A DNA stretch of 64,000 nt from NCBI GenBank assembly GCA_022457155.1, contig JAJGOT010000215.1, positions 226,001 to 290,000 on the forward strand, given 5' to 3'. The notes below the pieces were generated by a model. That model saw only the letters and a list, made by a program, of their open reading frames with translations, did no database searches and was not told the DNA's origin. This DNA comes from Cladopsammia gracilis. Its lineage: Eukaryota; Cnidaria; Anthozoa; Scleractinia; Dendrophylliidae. Position numbers and translations under genes: made by a program. Numbering within the stretch: position 1 is the first letter of the stretch; each line of letters starts with the position of its first letter. Positions 37,301-49,300 of this stretch are shown piece after piece.

Positions 37301-40300
37301 AGCTAACGAGGCTAAGACTATATGTTTTGTAATGTTTTAGCACCGTGTTAGGTGAAGCACTCCAGTTGTGGCGTCATTTTCTCGTAACCTGCAAATAAGA
37401 TTGTTATATACCTTCACTTTAAGGAATAAAAATCAACTCTAAGCAAATGTAGAAAGGAACGATTACAAAGGAGTACAGGTTACAACAAGGTTTTTCCAAT
37501 AAATTGTCTATCAGTATACTGATTGTATATCCACAGGTAATAAGAGACGTCTGCGCGCAGACTAGTTTCACTTTGGTTTACCTTAGCACTATAATTTACA
37601 CACAGAGTTAATTCTCTGATTCCTTGTTAGTTTCACTTTGGGCCAAGGAAAGGGTCAGACTGTTCTATTTTATAATTTTTTCTCATCGCAAATAATGACT
37701 TCAAAAAGAAAGCGCCTTTCCAAGTGCTAACTATTTTTTCTGTTTAGAGATCCTAAAGACGCCATCAGTCAAAAAGACCTGGAAGCGCTTAGTGGGGGAC
37801 TGGGCGGAGAGATCGCGTACATGATTCAAAGCGTGTCGAATATTATGTCAGGATTTCTGGTCAGCTTCATTGAAAACTGGAAAATCACCATGGTGATGAT
37901 GTCTGCCGCGCCAGTCCTAGGAATTGTTCAGGGAGTCGCGGACAAGGTATTCAAGTCAAATGATCCGCTTACAAATACAGTCAACTCTCTCACGGCGGAT
38001 ACCCTTGAAAGGTGGACACCCCTGTAAGGCGGTAACCTCTGTAAGGCGGACACCCCTGTAAGGCGAACATCCCTGTAAGGCGGATATCCCTGTAAGGCGG
38101 ATATCCCTGTAAGGGGGACATCCCTGTAAGGCGGACGTCCCTGTAAGGCGGACTTCCCTGTATGGCGGACACCCCTGTAAGGCGGACATCCCTATGAAGT
38201 GGTCACCCCTGTAAGACGAACATCCCTGTAAAGCGGGCACCACTGTAAGGCGGTAACCCCCTGTAAAGCGGACACCCCTGTAAGACAGACATCCCTGTAA
38301 AGCGGGCATCCCTGTAAGCAGACACCTCTGTAAGGTGAAGAACAGTAGTTGGCACGTCCCGGCCCGAATTTCACTTGTTTGTTTGATAACGCCTCAGTTT
38401 GCGTCTTACGCTAAAAGATCCTCTCTCGCCGTTGGTTGCATGATTTAGCCAACAGAATACTGACGAAGATTTCTCTTTCCTCAGGCTGAAAAATTTATCA
38501 TGAAGCAAAAGGATGAGTTGATGAAACGCGCAAGTGGAATGGCAAAAAAGGGCCTGGGATCTATCAAAACCGTGGCGTCTTATGCTGGAGAAAAGGCTGA
38601 GAAAACACGGTAACAAAATCAACAATGGTTGATCAAATTTGTCTTTGTTTAAGATAAAAACTGTCATCAGATCAAGTTTCCTAATGCGACCGGTGTTCCG
38701 CACATTTGGAAAAAAGTGGAAATTCTGGCTAAACTTCAAAGACGCCGTAGTGTATGGGTGGGGCAGGCCGCTTTGAAAAAATCGAGTAAAACAAAAGAAA
38801 CCGCTTTCAGAGGGACACGCTTTTTGTGTAATGTTTTTGTTTTTATGTTATTACGCGTATGTTTTCGACAGCATGGACGGACAGTGCGACCCTAAAATGT
38901 TCTCAAATGTTTGGAACTTCCGTTTGCGGTTTCATTTTTTGGAAATTTTTGCACGGGCTAATTTTTGTTTTTGACTGCGGTGGGACCAGGCCCTTATTCG
39001 CACTGGGCTGTAAAAGTGCGCGCCAGTTTATGATTGGTAAACTTATTGACAGTTGATTGACAGTTGACATAATTCCGATTTCAAGGAAATCGGTGAGAAA
39101 AAGTCCATCTTGTGCCATTCTACTAACACTGCTAGCTTCATAAACACAAGATATTAAAGCCTCAAACCCAAATTTCAGGCAATAACTTATTTTGTCATCC
39201 ATTAGACCATCAGGCACTACTGTAGATGGTGTTTTGTATAGTGCCCCTCCCTATACAAGGTAGGACCTCTTCGAGAATGTTTGTTATGGCCACTTTCCTA
39301 AAAGGTATTTCCATCCGCAGATATTCCGGAAATTTAGAAGCTGCTGCCAGCCTGAATAAAATAAAAAGTCTTGTGCTTGCGATACAAAAGGGTGTCACTA
39401 CCGTACTCTCCTTTGGATTCCTTGGTTTAGCATTTTGGTAAGTGAAAAATGATATTTCCACCTCCTAATGTTGTTAACTCTATCTCTCTTTCTTGAAGTG
39501 GTTTCCTCCATAGAAAGCGTGGTAATCGAGGGAAAATATTTGAGAGAGCAGTGTGTGGGGGATGATGGAAAGGCTCCTATCCTTTCCCTTCCCGTCCGTC
39601 TTCGCGCGCGATTTCCTATTTCCAGTCTTCACTCAACAAATTACTCAGATTTAATAAATGGGCCTTACGTTAGAATAATCAGAGAAACTTCTGCGAATGA
39701 AACATTATAATAATTATAACTCATGATATGCTATTTCATTAGGTGAATTACAGCATGTTCAGGAATTGATGAAATGCACGTCTTCCATGCAAGTTGTCGA
39801 AAAAAATCACACTAAAACACGAGTTCTAGTTGTGAAATTCTACTTCCACATGATGCTGAAAAAATATGCCATTTCCCCTCCTCCCCCGCACAAAAGTTTA
39901 AAAATGAAAATAATAACAATAATAAAAAGGAACATCATGGACAGCCCCGTGAGAGATTTGAACTCTCGACCCCTGGTTTACAAGACCAGTGCTCTAACCA
40001 CTGAGCTAACGAGGCTGCGACAACTTTTAAACATCGTATACAAAAGGTATATTTGCTTATATTTTATTCAGGTACAGTTCCACGCTGTTACCTGGTGGAA
40101 GCGTCACTCCAGGCGCCTTGATGACGGTATGTTAGTCCGATACACAGTAGTCCTTTAGTAACTCAAGCTTAGACTGCGTAGGGAGGGGAGGGAGAGGGGC
40201 GTCACGCTCCAGATACCATGATGTGGGTATCACGCAGATAGGGTACATTGTTCTGTTGTTTGTTCTTTTGTTTTCTCAGCCAATCCTTTGAGGCGTTCCG

Positions 40301-43300
40301 AGACGTACATGCTGCCTCTCGCGCTCTGCGGTGCCAGTGCGGTCTCGCATTGCAGGGACTCGAATCTTCTATCTTCCTAGAGAAAACTGAGTACCTGCCT
40401 GTTGTTGATAGTTGAGGGAGTTCAAGATAACGACAATAGTCGTTATAAGGGTGGGGGAAACGCCACTGCAACGATAAGTGGTCTAAAAACAGGAAAACAA
40501 GAGATAGCAGGAGATTCGAGAGGAGAAAGGGTTGTACATATCGCAGTACTAGTACTTTGAATGACATGTTTCTTTTTATTCTGTTCAATAAAGATATTCA
40601 TGGCGATCATCTCTGGTGTGATGCAAATGGCGGGAACTGGAGATCAAGTGGACGACATCGGTGACGCCAGATCAGCGATTTCGTCTCTGCTAGGAATCTC
40701 TGAGTCGGTAATTTTCCTTCATTCGTTCCCGGCAGTTTTATTTCCCAAACAAACAGTACCTAAGGAAAAGTGCTGCTCAAGAGCTTTCATTTGAATGATC
40801 ACACCTTAGGATTTCATCCAGGGAATGTTCAAAAGGAGGATATTTATCCAGTGGATAACGCAAAAGACCATATTCGTATTCTTGGTATTAACCTGGAAGT
40901 GGCTTGCAATTCGCCACTTTAGAAACGAGAAGGAAACTGGGCCGAGTGAACTTTCGCAACGACTTCTGGGATCGTTACAGGGGACGCTTCTTTTGTCTTT
41001 GTCCCATTAACAGTCCCAGAAGTCGTTGCGAAAGTTCACTCGGACCAGTTTCCTTCTCGTTTCTAAAGTGGCGAATGGAGGCTCGTGTGGGATAAATTCA
41101 TTAAAAATAGTTGCATGTGAAACGATTGTCCCGCATGAGCCTCGATTGCAAGTTAGTTCCAGTTCAATACCGAGAATACCAGGATTGAGTTTTTTAATGC
41201 GTATCCACCACGGGGGCCTGAATGACACGACTCAGTGCCTTACTACGGTAGTGATAGGGTCAAAAGTTCATAAACAGATTCCTTGGTGTTGAATATAAAG
41301 CGGAACGTCAGGCCTGTCAGCGTGATAAGCAGAATCAACAGGCTGAGGGAGGCAGAGATCTCTTTCCTTTATCTGGACGTTTTGGTGGCTTCGTTTGTCT
41401 CCTTTGTTTTTCTCCTATTCCACGCTATAGTGCATAACTAGACTTTCTTCGATACCTGTGAGTGGGTGAAACTGATCATATGGGAGTTTCTATCAGCCAA
41501 TAGGGGCCGTACAACCCCTATCTCCCATCCCCTCCCCCCCCCCCCCCATAAAAAATAAAAATCGCATCAGTGGTGGTGACGTTTATTTGATAGCATTGTC
41601 ATACTAAACTAATAGGGGACTTGAAATACTCACATCGCTGTTCCAAAAAAGTATGCATTCATAGGTAGAACGGGTCGAGAGAGATTGTGAATGGGTTAAT
41701 ATAGCGGCTGGCATAGGTGCCTTTGCATGCTGAACTCCGATCTTCAACTTCAGTTGAATTGGAATTCCATTCACATTTTACAATTGGCATAAAGATTTGA
41801 CTGGATTAAATAATTCTGTAGGCTGATGATGAACCATTCGATCAGGCTACGAGTCAACTTGACGCAGTGTTTGGTAAACTGGACGTTTTTAATGTGTACT
41901 TCCATTATCCTTGTCGTCCCGAATATCAGGTATGGTACCTTCTTCTGTTTATAATTATGGCAAAGTAATGATAAAATCACACGGTACCACTAAGTTGTCC
42001 ATACGCTCCTTGGTAATCTCGTACCCAGATCTCACTCGTGCTTGTACTGCACTGAAATGTGAGATCTGGGTACGAGATTAGGCCCTGGCATGGGTAACGG
42101 TTTCTAAAGCATAAAGCGAAAGAAGTACTTCTTCTCCAGTGAAGGATGATTATCCGTCCCAAGGTTACCCCCGAGTATTGTTACGTCCCCTCCCCCCCCC
42201 CCCCCCCCCGAGTATTGTTATGTTTTCCGAACGGCTCGCCGGTACCAATTTATACGCATGGTCGGGATCGACAAAGCCTGGTGCCGGTACGCACGAAAGA
42301 AAACGGGGGCACCTGTCAAGAAACCTCTACTTTTTTCATTTGTTTTTATGTTCTCTGAGAGGACGTAAAATTCCCAGTGGCCAAGGGCGTTTTTGGCTAA
42401 TTTATCTTTCGCTTTTAGTCAATGGAAATTCGAGTTTTAAAAACATGCAACAAAAACTCACTGATCTGATCTGAACTATATATAAACAGGCGCCTGCTAC
42501 GCAGGTAAAGATAGTTAGTTCAGAGCAAAGTTTTATGTTTAAGAAAAACACCTACGGCAGAGACCAGGGTTTGAACAACCGACCTTCAGAACAGAGGATC
42601 TCTGAACAGTGAACACACCAGCCACTAGAGCACAGGGACTCCACACTAGACCACAGGGACTCCACACTAGACCACAGAGACTGTACACTAGACCACAGGG
42701 ACTGTACACTAGACCAAAGGGTATCCACGCTAGACCACAGGGAATCCACGCTAGAACACAGTGTCTCCAAAATGCGAAGGTTTCTGAGTAAGCAGTTTGT
42801 AGATGATTGTTAAATCTGGATTTAAATCTGGATTGGGGATCATTTTTTTTTAATTTAGTGAAACGTTCAGGCTTGTTTATTTTCCACAGCTGTTAAAGTC
42901 GATAAGCTTCACAGTGGACGAAGGTAAAACAGTCGCTCTGTTGGGAGACAAGGGCTGTGGGAAAAGCGCACTTATCAAATTGCTGCAGAGAATTTACGAT
43001 CCACAGATCGGAAAAGTAAGTAGGTTAGAAAATCTTTCCAGGATACCACTGTCCTCTGCAGATTTTGCAATAGTGTTTCATTAGATATTGTTAGCTTGAT
43101 TGTTATATGTTTTATTTATATTATTTTAGGTTTCAACTTTCATTATTTTGTTTATATTATAAACGACATTAATTACGAAGTTTTAAGCAATGTTCCGAAG
43201 ATTTTTCGAAGATTTTCCGAAGATTTTCGTGGAAGATCCGAAGACGTTTCGATTATAGACCAGTACCTATTATTAGCTCGTTTGACATTTAATGAAAAAG

Positions 43301-46300
43301 GCAAACATGGTAGCTAACATGAAGAATTTTATCTATTCATTCTTCACAGTGAAGATAGAATTGATATCTTCTCATGTGTCAAAATATGATTTTTCCGCAG
43401 TAGAAGAAATCCTCGCATTTCACTGAAGTTTATATAATAAATTACATTGTTTCACTTGAAGGTGAAGTTGGATGGGCAGGATATTCGTCTTCTCGATCGT
43501 CGCTGGTTTCGTCAACAAGTTGGAATAGTACATAAGAACCCCGAGTTCTTTAAAACTTCCATCGCTGATAACATTGCATTTGGCAAAAGTGAATCAACTT
43601 TGGAAGAAATCGTACGGGCTGCAAAGGATGCTGGGGCACACGAGTTTATCATGGCTTTGCCGAATGTAAGTCGCAGTCAAATTTTTCCAAACTACTTTTT
43701 TGTAATTTACACTCTTTCACAAACGCGATCGATTTGGTTTTGCAATATATAAATAAAGAAAGCTGGTAAATGTTAAGCTCGGAAATGAAATGGGAAAGAT
43801 GTTATGTTCATCATGCCACGAGCGTGGACCCCAACAGGAAACGAACCTATGACCTTTTGTATAGCGGTCAGATGCTCTAACAACTTAGCTACGAGGGACT
43901 TGTGGCGAGTTAGGCCATATACTGTGGTTCATATATGACATGTGTACTGCGTCCTGCGTCCTGCGTCCTGCGTCCTGCGTCCTGCGTCCTGCGTCCTGCG
44001 TCCTGCGTCCTGCGTCCTGCGTCCTGCGTCCTGCGTCCTGCGTCCTGCGTCCTGCGTCCTGCGTCCTGCGTCCTGCGCCCTGCGTACTGCGTACGGGAGA
44101 TTAGTTTAAGCTTACTTTATTATCTTGAAATTTGAAGGAACCATCGCTAAAAGTGATAGAAACAAAGAAATATGAACTAAACAGACAAAATAACGGCTAG
44201 AAAAGTCAAAATTTCACAAGAATGGCAAGTTTGATTTATTGACAAGCGGTCAATAAATCAAATTTTATGAACTGTATTCCACTTCAATCGTTGCAATTCT
44301 GCCCTTTACCTCTAAACTACTGCTTTTGTTTTGCTCTAAAGAATCTTTTTATCCATCAACTAAGTTGTATATTTGGTGGCATTTGGCGATATAACGTGGA
44401 CATAAGCTAAGCGAGATTTTGTTATTTCGGCGGGACAGTGCCCCTTTAACATTTCCGTCATTATAATTTATCACCTCACATGACGGTTTCGACATTGCTG
44501 ATAATCAACTAAAACGATATACATGTATATTGTAAGAAAGAGTTTCATAAAAGGTATCATACCTATCTTCATCTATTTTACCAATCTCTAGGGATACGCT
44601 ACAGTACTTAATGACAATGGATCACCGCTGACCTCCTATCAGAAACATTTGCTAGCGCTGGCTCGGGCAATGATCAGAAAACCCCGGATATTGCTGTGGG
44701 AGGAAGACTTGTCATTCATGGACTGCCCCGCCATGGATGTTCTTACTAATTACTTAGATAAGGTGATGAGCATTACTGCGCAAAAAAAAGTGTAACGACA
44801 CAAAAACAAAGCATGATATATGCAGAAGAATACTCGCAAGGGCTTTTTTTAAACAATATAGATAATGATCACTTGAGCTGAAGGTCCGTTTATACGATAG
44901 CCTGCGAGCAGGCTCACTTGTTTGGGGTATCGCGCGAGTATCTTGGGGGCGAAGCCGGCGAGAAGAATGGTGCGAGGAAAAGTAATTCGCGGCTTCCGCA
45001 TGGCACTCGCGCGTGAATTCCAAATAGTAGATCCTGCTCGCAGGCTATTTATATGACAGAAAAACAGGAAATGGTTCACATCGGTAGTAGAGCGAGTTCC
45101 CTTGAATGCGCAGCTGTTTACACGAAAGATTTCTTGGAACGGCTCGGCTAAACTGCTGTATATATCAATTCTCAAGTTAAAAAAACTGTTTATATGAGAA
45201 AACTGTTACGGAAACGGACCATATATTCGCATGTAAAAGCAACTGCCGGTTAGACAAAGGTGTTAGGTACTCGTCGCGATGCGATTATAAGCTTTTAGAA
45301 AATACATAGTTTGTCAGGGTTTTAATGAGGCATAGAGCAACAAAACGGCGCAAAAGCAAAGTGGTTATTTGAGGTAACCTGATACCTTAAGTTTAATTTT
45401 GCAGGCGCGTCGTGGACGCACTACAGTCATATCAACAAGTCACGTGTCCGTCGCCCGTATAGCTGACATCATTATTGTTCTTCACAATGGTGAAATAATC
45501 GAACAGGGGAGTCCTAAGGAGCTAATGCTGTCAGGAGGGGCATTCAGATATCTGGCTACCCTGCAGGTTATTTCTATTTGAAGATCGTTTGTATTTATTT
45601 GCTAGTTTTACATGACTTTACAATCATTGTATCACATGGTAAGGGTTTTGTACCAGGGGATGACCTGTCAACTAGATTCTTCCTAGAGTTGCTGTTACAT
45701 GAGGTAATTTTAAGTTTTGTAACTTGTCAAATGAGTGTCGAAAGTCATTTCTCATTTCGTAATTTGCTTTGGTTTTGCATTGCTACGCTTTGTGATTGGC
45801 TAAAAAATCTTGCGCCCTTTCTCGACCAATCAGATGTAAAACCAAAACCAATCGTGACTTGCTCACACGCGTTTTCCAGCGCTTGGCGCATGTATTTTAC
45901 ATTCTGATGGTTCATTGGGTTGTCTACGTCTGTTGTGATTGGCCAGAGTAATTACTTTAGTTTTGGTTTGACGACACTTAACTGAAAATCACTCTAAGTT
46001 GCAATACATGCTATACGTTGCAACGTTTTCCATAAAAAAATGGATCAATCTCCTTTTCCTGCAAATCATAATACAAAATTTGTTTGCGATACAAATTGCA
46101 AGGAGTGGTGCAATTTGTCTTGCAATGGCGTTGTGTTTCAAATCACAAAAAGAATCGCTTTGTGCAGCAGCACTAGTTTATCGTCAAGGAACTTCGTAAA
46201 TTATATATGAAAAAGCTATCCCACTGTAAAGCCACGCATGTCCAACAAACGTCTCCTTCTAACTCCTACTATATATTACTATCTACATTAAAAGGTTATT

Positions 46301-49300
46301 TTAGTAATCGCTGATTCCTTTTTGTAGTATTTTGAATCTCAATCTATACACCAAGAGAGGCTCCTAAAAACTGGTGAGACAATTTCAAATTCCATCGACT
46401 TTTTTTCTTTTGAGATTAAAAAGAAATATCTGATATTTACGAATCTGTCATGCACTTCTAGGATTGTTAACATGATCCTCATGTGTTTCTGTTCAGCACC
46501 AGTCTCAGCAACATTGCCACCGGTCAAAGATGGAATTGAAACACTGGAGTCGGGTTTAAACGAAACTGAGGAGCAGACGAAACAGCAAGTGAAAGGCTTC
46601 ATATCAAAGATTCGGCAGATGATCCAAGACAAGGTGATGAATATGAACAAATACAGTCGAAAACCCGTACTAACGGCCGAGTTCCCATAATGCTACCCCT
46701 CTACAACGGCCATGTTTTCCTGTCCCAATTTCCCCTCCATTCATTCGAATTCTCTTATTGAAACTTCCCCTTTGCCCTCTTTTCTCTACAATGGCCAGAA
46801 AAAACAGTCCAAGGATGGTCATTATTCGACTCTGTGATCCCCCCATGCCCCGAACCCGCCCAACCCTGGTAAATAGGCTGTCCAAGAAACATGTGCATTT
46901 TCAAATGCATTTTAGTCACTCTTTAAAATCAGATTGGAGTCTGATTGAAAGCAATCGAGGCAAGATTTCCCCTTTAATTTTATTACAGTGAATAAAAAAT
47001 ATGAAGAGAGCGTTCCCTGAAATTCACAACAGTATGGCAAGTACAAGAACAAAGAGGCGCTTTCCCTCTTTGGTAATTAACAGTTTGAGCTCCTACATGA
47101 AATAAAACTTTAACCTTTCTACACAAACGTTTCGTTACAGTTAAATGAGGGTCAAGCGGCGTACAAAATGATCAGAATGCAGCTTCAAGATCTACCATTG
47201 TTGTTAGCTGGAGCATTAGGAGCTGCTATCACGGGAATGGTCGCCCCTGGACTCTCCTTTTTATTTGGGGAAATTCAAAAGGTAACAAGACTGGAATGGA
47301 GCCATTTACCCAATTACGACAAAGATTTTCCAAGTCAAGATGGAAAATTTCCTAGATTTATTTCATTTTGCCAAACCGTGGAAAGATTTTCCAAAATTCT
47401 CCGAATCCTGTCCGAACGTTGTACGAACGTTTCTGAAGATTGCCGAAGATTTCCGAGGAAAATCCGAAAAAGTTTTGATTGTAGACCAACATCTTTTAAC
47501 TTATTTCACATTTTTTAATGGCAAACAAGTTAAAAGATATTGGTCTACAAATAACAGCCAACATAGTAACTAACGTGAAGATATCGATATCTTCACACGT
47601 GTTGAGATATGATTTTCCCGCAGTGGGAGAAATCCTTGTATTTTACTAAAGTTTTTATAATAAGACTACATAGCAGGCAAGTATAGCTTAGTAGTTTTCA
47701 TTTGTCATGAATTTTTCACTCTTTTTTTATTTCAGTTTATGAATGACCCACTCAGAGTAGCGAAGGAAGGCCCATTCTGGGCAAGCATGTTTGTGGTGCT
47801 TGGACTCGTTGTAGGGTTTGGTGGCACACTAGAGGTAAGCTAGTCAAAATAACAAGCTTGAAAATAAATTGTATATACTATAATAATACGAAATGTACTC
47901 ATCATAACAATTTAATACTTTAATGTTTTCTTTTCAGAAATTTATGCTGAGTTTTGCAACTGAGAAGTTGAGGACAAGACTGCAGAAAATGGCCTTTGAT
48001 TCTACCGTTAACAAGGTAAAACGAAGCTCATTGGATCCAGTGCAACATTAAATAGCATTAGCTACGTAGCCTCTTAAATCATTAATTTGTATCAAAACAC
48101 GTAACTGATGCTTAATCTTGTTCTTCCAATAGAATTCAGTCCCTCAAGTTCCAGGAATTGCAGATGCGTCGTCCTTGCTTCCTGGAACCGGAGGAAAGTT
48201 TCCCGACATGCCACAGTCCTCAGAAATGGGCTTGCCTGCACTGCCGGGTATACCATCAGCCGGTGGACTTTCTCCACCAATAGCAGGGACGCCAACAGGA
48301 AGTGTTGGAGGGATGGTGCCTAGCGCAGTGGCAGGAGGTGTTGGAGGAATGGTGCCTGGTGCAGTTAGTGGAGCTGTTGGAGGGATGGTGCCTGGTGCAG
48401 TGGGAGGAGGTGTTGGAGGGATGGAGCCTGATGCAGTGGATGGAGGTGTTGGAGGGATGGTGCCTGGTGCAGTTGGTGGAGGTGTTGGAGAGATGGTGCC
48501 TGGTGCAGTTGGTGGAGGTGTTGGAGGGATGGTGCCTGATGCAGTGGGTGGAGGTGTTGGAGGGATGGTGCCTGGTGCAGTTGGTGGAGGTGTTGGAGGG
48601 ATGGTGCCTGGTGCAGTTGGTGGAGATGTTGGAGGGATGGGGCCTGGTAAAGTGGGAGGAGGTGTTGGAGGGATGGTACCTGGTGCAGTTGGTGGAGATG
48701 TTGGAGGGATGGTACCTGGTGCAGTGGGTGGAGGTATTGGAGGGATGGTGCCTGGTGCAGTTGGAGGAGGTGTTGGAGGGATGGTGCCTGGTGCAGTGGG
48801 AGGAGGTGTTGGAGGGATGGTACCTGGTGCAGTTGGTGGAGGTGTTGGAGGAACGGTGCCTGGTGCAGTTGGTGGAGGTGTTGGAGGGATGGTACCTGGT
48901 GCAATGGGAGGAGGTCCGAATGCAAATCTCTTGGTAAGGTCGCATATCAAGAACATCGATAATCTTACTAGAGTTTTTTTTTTATTTTATTTCTCTATCT
49001 TACTGGAGTTGCAAGTTGCAATTTATAGTAGCGTTAGAATAGAATTGAAATTCAGATGCAACTCTAGTAAGATGATCGTTGTTCGATCGAAACATCTCAT
49101 GTAAATTCACAGTTCTTGTTCATTTTTAACTCGTGAATACACAAAGCGTTGAAATACTTATTACAGTGGGGCAAAATTTCACTCGATCGGTCGGTCGGCT
49201 GTTAACATTGAGTCCGCGATATGTAATGGTCACCTGTCTTACCCATAGGGACGGCGTTGGAGAGAGGAGAGAGTGGGGAGTTAGACGCAGGGGGTCGGTG

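Larger units (their letters stand above)
41822..45566 (+). other. NBD1 of the ABCB-like gene (exons 9-13): partly degenerate
   Basis: The A-loop Tyr (573, in HYPCRP) and Walker A GDKGCGKS (599-606) are preserved. Other sites are altered: Q-loop Gln replaced by Lys647; signature LSGGQ replaced by LTSYQ (703-707); Walker B ends Trp-Glu-Glu (726-728) instead of Leu-Asp-Glu; D-loop SALD replaced by SFMD; H-loop His absent, with a His one position later (760). Nucleotide binding at Walker A is plausible, but canonical hydrolysis is not. Confidence 0.85.

Noticed and set aside
37956..38309. Minus-strand 117-codon frame repeating ALQGCPPYR
   Set aside because: Translation of the intronic 17-bp minisatellite; no homology or splice support.
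40825..41292. Short overlapping frames on both strands
   Set aside because: They are translations of nested inverted repeats; the same peptide appears on both strands.
43935..44135. Frame repeating LRPASCV
   Set aside because: Encoded by the TGCGTCC array in an ABCB intron; no start context, no splice support.
48144..48956. 270-codon antisense Pro-rich frame (PPTPPPTAPGT repeats) and other long frames over the same region
   Set aside because: The 36-bp period is a multiple of three, so all frames stay open. Only the plus-strand Gly/Val frame is flanked by splice sites joining conserved ABCB exons in phase.
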